From the NCBI GenBank assembly GCA_013397115.1, contig VWZW01000847.1, positions 105,268-169,267 on the forward strand: 64,000 nucleotides of DNA, read 5' to 3'. This document shows positions 60,201-64,000 of the stretch, piece after piece (positions within the stretch are counted from its first letter, which is position 1; each line of letters starts with the position of its first letter). A model generated the notes under the pieces. The model was not told where the DNA came from. It did no database searches and saw nothing but the letters and a program-made list of their open reading frames with translations. The position numbers and the translations under genes are program-made. This stretch comes from Edolisoma coerulescens (Eukaryota; Chordata; Aves; Passeriformes; Campephagidae).

Positions 60201-63200
60201 ATTTTACTATGGATTAAAAAACATAACACAACAAAGAATAAGGTGCATCAGTAAAAAATCAGTAATTAGTTTCACTTTTAAAATATATACAACTAAGTCC
60301 ATGCAAAATTTGAAACAGTTATTCATTTATTTTGGCACAATCACTTCTTTTCATGCTGCTGTGTAGTACTTTCACACAAAATGCCAATTTTGTGGCACTT
60401 TCTTGAGAAAATAAAGGTGTTTACAAGAATACAAAGATAAATATGGAGAACTGAACAATAGGCGTTGCACATGCATTTTCCTCTTGGAAAAGAAACAAAG
60501 CGGCAGAAAAACAAGACATATCTTTGTATCCCTATTTCAAACAGCAGTGTCCAATTTGTGTGAACTGACATGGTGTATTTGGAACCTCCAATTCCCAAGT
60601 TACCATGGCAATGCAGCTACCTATCTGTGAAAAAAATGCATGTTTCACTTCTGGTTCTTTCCAAACTCCATCTAAGACTACAAGGAGATATACAGGTTTC
60701 AGCACGTAACAACCTTGCAAAGACAAAAAAGAAAGGAACCACTTTCAAAACACAGATAATGGATACAGATTCTACAAAAAAGCCACACTGGCAATCAGAC
60801 ACTAACTTCCAAATCCTGCAACACCATCCATAAAAGGGTCAGAGTTATTTTAAGTTTTGTTACTTCAGAACTGACCTTGCAGTCACCCAAGGTAAAAGTA
60901 AAACCCTACAGCCTGCTCACAGACACAACATGCCCTTTCCTTCCATTTGGTAAGTATTAACATGGAGTTCATCTAAGAGAACTGAGAAAAAGACACAAAA
61001 TGGATAAAAATATGGATAAACAGTGAGATAGCTACCTTAATAAAGCCAAGAATTCAAAGAGTTTACCCTCATTATTTTAACTTTAAAAAAAAAAAAAAGG
61101 AAAATGCCACTGTTTATCTGTATTTTTATCACAGAAATCTCTCAGTTCAGCCAAGCACAGTTCCATTTCGAATCAGCTCCCTCTAGCATTTGTAGATATT
61201 ATGCACCAGGTATTCCACACAGACCCCTCAGCAATGCATATTTATGTAGCCGAGTATCAAGTAAAACACACATCCCTCCTTTTATGAAAACTGACTCAAG
61301 AAACTGCTGGGGCTAGGACATGTCAAACTAGCTGTACTTCATAGTTTGACTGTTAGCCACAAAACATTCTGAGGAACTAAAAAGAGTGTATGAGTCCTCT
61401 GCAAAACAGAGCAGAGCACGGGACAGGAAAATTCTGTGAGTGAAGTCAGAATTTATCTTCATGTTCTTGAGAAGTATCTGTTTGACAGATTGGTGGAACT
61501 GCCACAAAATAAATAATTTCTAAAAGTGTTTCAGTAGATCAGACAAAAAAAAAAAACAAGAACCTGAAACCTTCCTCTATTACCTGAACTCTGTAGAACC
61601 ATTACCTGCACAAGCATCCTCCCACATTTTCTCCAAAGGGCCCTATATCAAATAAAGAGTCCTGGGCACAACAGCATTTCAATTTCACCTCCTGGATGGC
61701 AGGGGTAGTTTTAGGGGCAGGTTCCTGCTAAAGCAAAAGCTCTAACATACCCTTTTGTCTCTCTAGAACTAAGCAATTGCTTCTGCATTATTCCACATGC
61801 AGAAGAAAGAATAAAGTTCTCATCTGCTGTGCAACTACTAAAATAGGAGTCAAATTCCTGTTCAAATGGTATTAGACTCTGGGAGAAAATATATCTAGTA
61901 TGATTATAGCAGCAAACAGTGAGTCAGGATTTGCTGGTGCTATTCCTGTCTCTACCAGTAACCCATTGTGTGCCTACAGCCAAAAAACTTGGGAGCACTT
62001 GTACAAATAGGCCAGTCACCAGGCTGTTTTACAAGATCTGACTGGAAAAGGCTAGGAAGGCCTGTTAGAGGGGGGATATATTATGGTTTTTCCCCATCCT
62101 ATCCTTTCATTTTATATAAAAGCTTACGTAAAACCTTGAATAGTACACCAGAACCCAAATACTTTGCAATATGCCAGCCACAGGTTCTCCATTTGAATGG
62201 ACGACTACTATCACTCAAGATTAACTCGTCTCTCTTGCATCTGAACTCTTACAGCTTTAGGGCCAATTTACAGATTTTGCATTAATTTTTAAACTGCCAT
62301 ATCTTATGCTGCCTTCAAACAACTTGTCCCCTAAAACGATAAGCATCCCTTATGCAGCATTTACACAGAGTTTCTGAGTTCGACTGGGGCTACAGATGAA
62401 AGCTTCCTACAGCCATGTAAATATAGAGCAAGGAAACCTGGTTTTTCAATCTACAACTAAAGGTAATTATTCTTGTTATTTTATGACTAGTCATCATCCC
62501 ATAAAAGAAAGAAGTTCTTTCCAAATATGCTGAAATTTAACTATTTGGATATATCAAAAGACAGGACGGAATGGAGGCTTAGTTTCCCTCTCTTTCTCTA
62601 CATGAAGTTACTCTTTTTTCCATTAGCTTTAATTATTTTTGATTTAAGATTACAGCACTTTCTATTCAGCAACAGAGAGGTACGAGGAAAAAAAATCAAA
62701 CCAAGCAAAAAAGAATTTCCAAAAAGAGATTCGTCCCCCAACCTAAAGAAAAAAGATTTCTAACCCAACCAACAAAACTCCCTCATTTTTGAAGGATGCA
62801 GTGGTCAAACAACCTGAATGACATCATGTAACTATTAACGTGAATCTCAGTCTAGGGATATTTGTCTTTTTAGCGCAGCTTAACAGAAAGGGCTGTGTAG
62901 CAACAGGCACATGGCTGAGGACTAATTTTTTGCAGGATCAGATTTGGAGCCTGGAAAGCTAGATCACGCACAGATAAAAGGCAAGGAGTTACACGGAAGA
63001 GATCTCACACTGACTGGTTTCACCAAGGGGACTCACGTTCTCATTGTAAAACTAACAATAGAGTCTCTTGGACGACAGCAGCAGTGAGAGCTTTCACTGT
63101 CCTCACAGCAATTTATCCCAGTTGTCAATGGAACAAATAGCTTGGCATTTGGGTCCTCCAGTTCTAGGATTAGTACAGGATCAAGATCCTCCTCCACTCC

Positions 63201-63674
63201 ACCATGGGATCTTGGCTACATAAGGGATGTCCCCACCATTATCCTACACCTTGCTCCACTCATCCTAGTTCCAGTAACATCTAACAAAGAGGAGAATTAG
63301 GATGTTGTCTATACAGAAGCTCACAACAACAACAAAAAAAAAAACCAACGAAGAAACATCACACAGAAATGCCTTAGTACTGAAAGCCAACAGTGCTCAA
63401 ATATGCTTAAAGTATTTCTTCTGTCCTTCCTCTCTGACGACTGCCAAGTACTATTTCAGAGCAACCAAAGGCCCTCTCGTTTGGCTGAGTCATATGTTAT
63501 CTTGCTATTAACTCTTTACAGATTAAGAACCAGCCCTATGCCAGGACAGGAAAAGCAAGGGAAGAAACCCGCTTTTTTTGAAGTTCCATAGGCTTCTCCA
63601 AAGAGCAGCTGACCGTGTGCTTTCCCAGAGTCTCTGAGAAAAGGTTTTGGAGGTGACAAGAAGACAGGGCCATC
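57201..63674. other. First large ECPAS intron, no recognised feature
   Basis: About 6.5 kb of AT-rich sequence between the CpG island and the first recognised coding exon. It has short simple repeats (an AAT/AAC-rich stretch near 59280-59310, a G run near 58320) and many A runs. I found no conserved coding block on either strand. A small 5' exon could still be hidden here. Confidence 0.6.
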
Positions 63675-64000
63675 TCGAATGCTCGGCGGCAGCGGCACCT
63701 CCGGTCATGTGCCGAGCGCCGCAGGGGCGGCCGCGATGCGCTCTCGTACCCACCGCCCGCACAGCGCCTCAGGGGGCTGGGGGAACCCGCCCCTGGACGT
63801 GCCAGCCCGCGTTGTATTCACACCGCTGCTGTGCTTCAAACACGGCGGCCGCACAAACGCAGGGCGAGAGCACCGACGGGCAGAGGCGCTGCCGCTTGTG
63901 CCCGTTCAGCAGCGGTGGGCGGAAGCCGCTCCCTCTGCGCCGAGGTCCCGCCGACCCCAGGCTCCGTCCCGGCCAGGAGCCGCCGCCACCTCCCCGCAAG
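63675..64000 (-). promoter_or_regulatory. ECPAS: CpG island, probable ECPAS promoter and 5' exon region
   Basis: GC content and CpG density rise sharply from about 63675 to the window edge, unlike the AT-rich introns before it. There is no TATA box. On the minus strand an Sp1-type GGGGCGGG sits at 63786-63793, and an ETS-like GCGGAAGC on the plus strand at 63919-63926. Such islands mark promoters of housekeeping genes, which fits a proteasome cofactor. The only minus-strand ATG in it is at 63706-63708; read on, it gives Met-Thr-Gly and could end in G before a weak GTGCCG donor, the phase exon 1 needs. Its Kozak context is poor, and a minus-strand GTGGCG at 63984-63989 could equally be the donor of an exon beyond the edge. 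Confidence 0.75.

Noticed and set aside
63769..63999. Minus-strand frame open to the window edge in the CpG island
   Set aside because: Arg/Gly/Pro-rich as expected of any frame in GC-rich DNA and ends in a stop with no usable link to exon 1.

Overview
The window is vertebrate nuclear DNA, almost certainly avian. It is AT-rich intronic sequence with many short coding exons between GT-AG splice sites. It carries 3' ends of CR1-type LINEs, an avian-type class II endogenous retrovirus, and a CpG island at the right edge.

Nearly the whole window is one gene on the minus strand: ECPAS (ECM29 / KIAA0368), the HEAT-repeat adaptor and scaffold of the 26S proteasome. I could place 48 coding exons from 57200 down to the TAA stop at 697-699. 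Their phases match at every junction and together they encode 1840 residues, starting inside the conserved N-terminus and ending at the conserved C-terminus. Only the first, short coding exon with the start codon is not securely placed. It should lie in or just beyond the CpG island at about 63.68-64.0 kb, which looks like the promoter. A single candidate poly(A) signal lies about 115 bp past the stop codon.

The intron between exons 28 and 29 (16549-24376) holds a complete but defective endogenous retrovirus, 16964-23043, on the plus strand and therefore antisense to ECPAS. It has two LTRs (332 and 323 bp, about 95% alike), TG...CA ends and a 6-bp target duplication CAAAAT. It is betaretrovirus-like through gag, dUTPase-protease, reverse transcriptase and integrase. 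Its envelope transmembrane part has the CX6CC arrangement and looks alpharetrovirus-like. Every reading frame is broken, and the catalytic palm of reverse transcriptase and most of RNase H are deleted.

Other content is minor: three CR1 fragments, several microsatellites (one coding for a ten-serine run in ECPAS exon 17) and plain introns. I found no second host gene and no RNA gene I could support.
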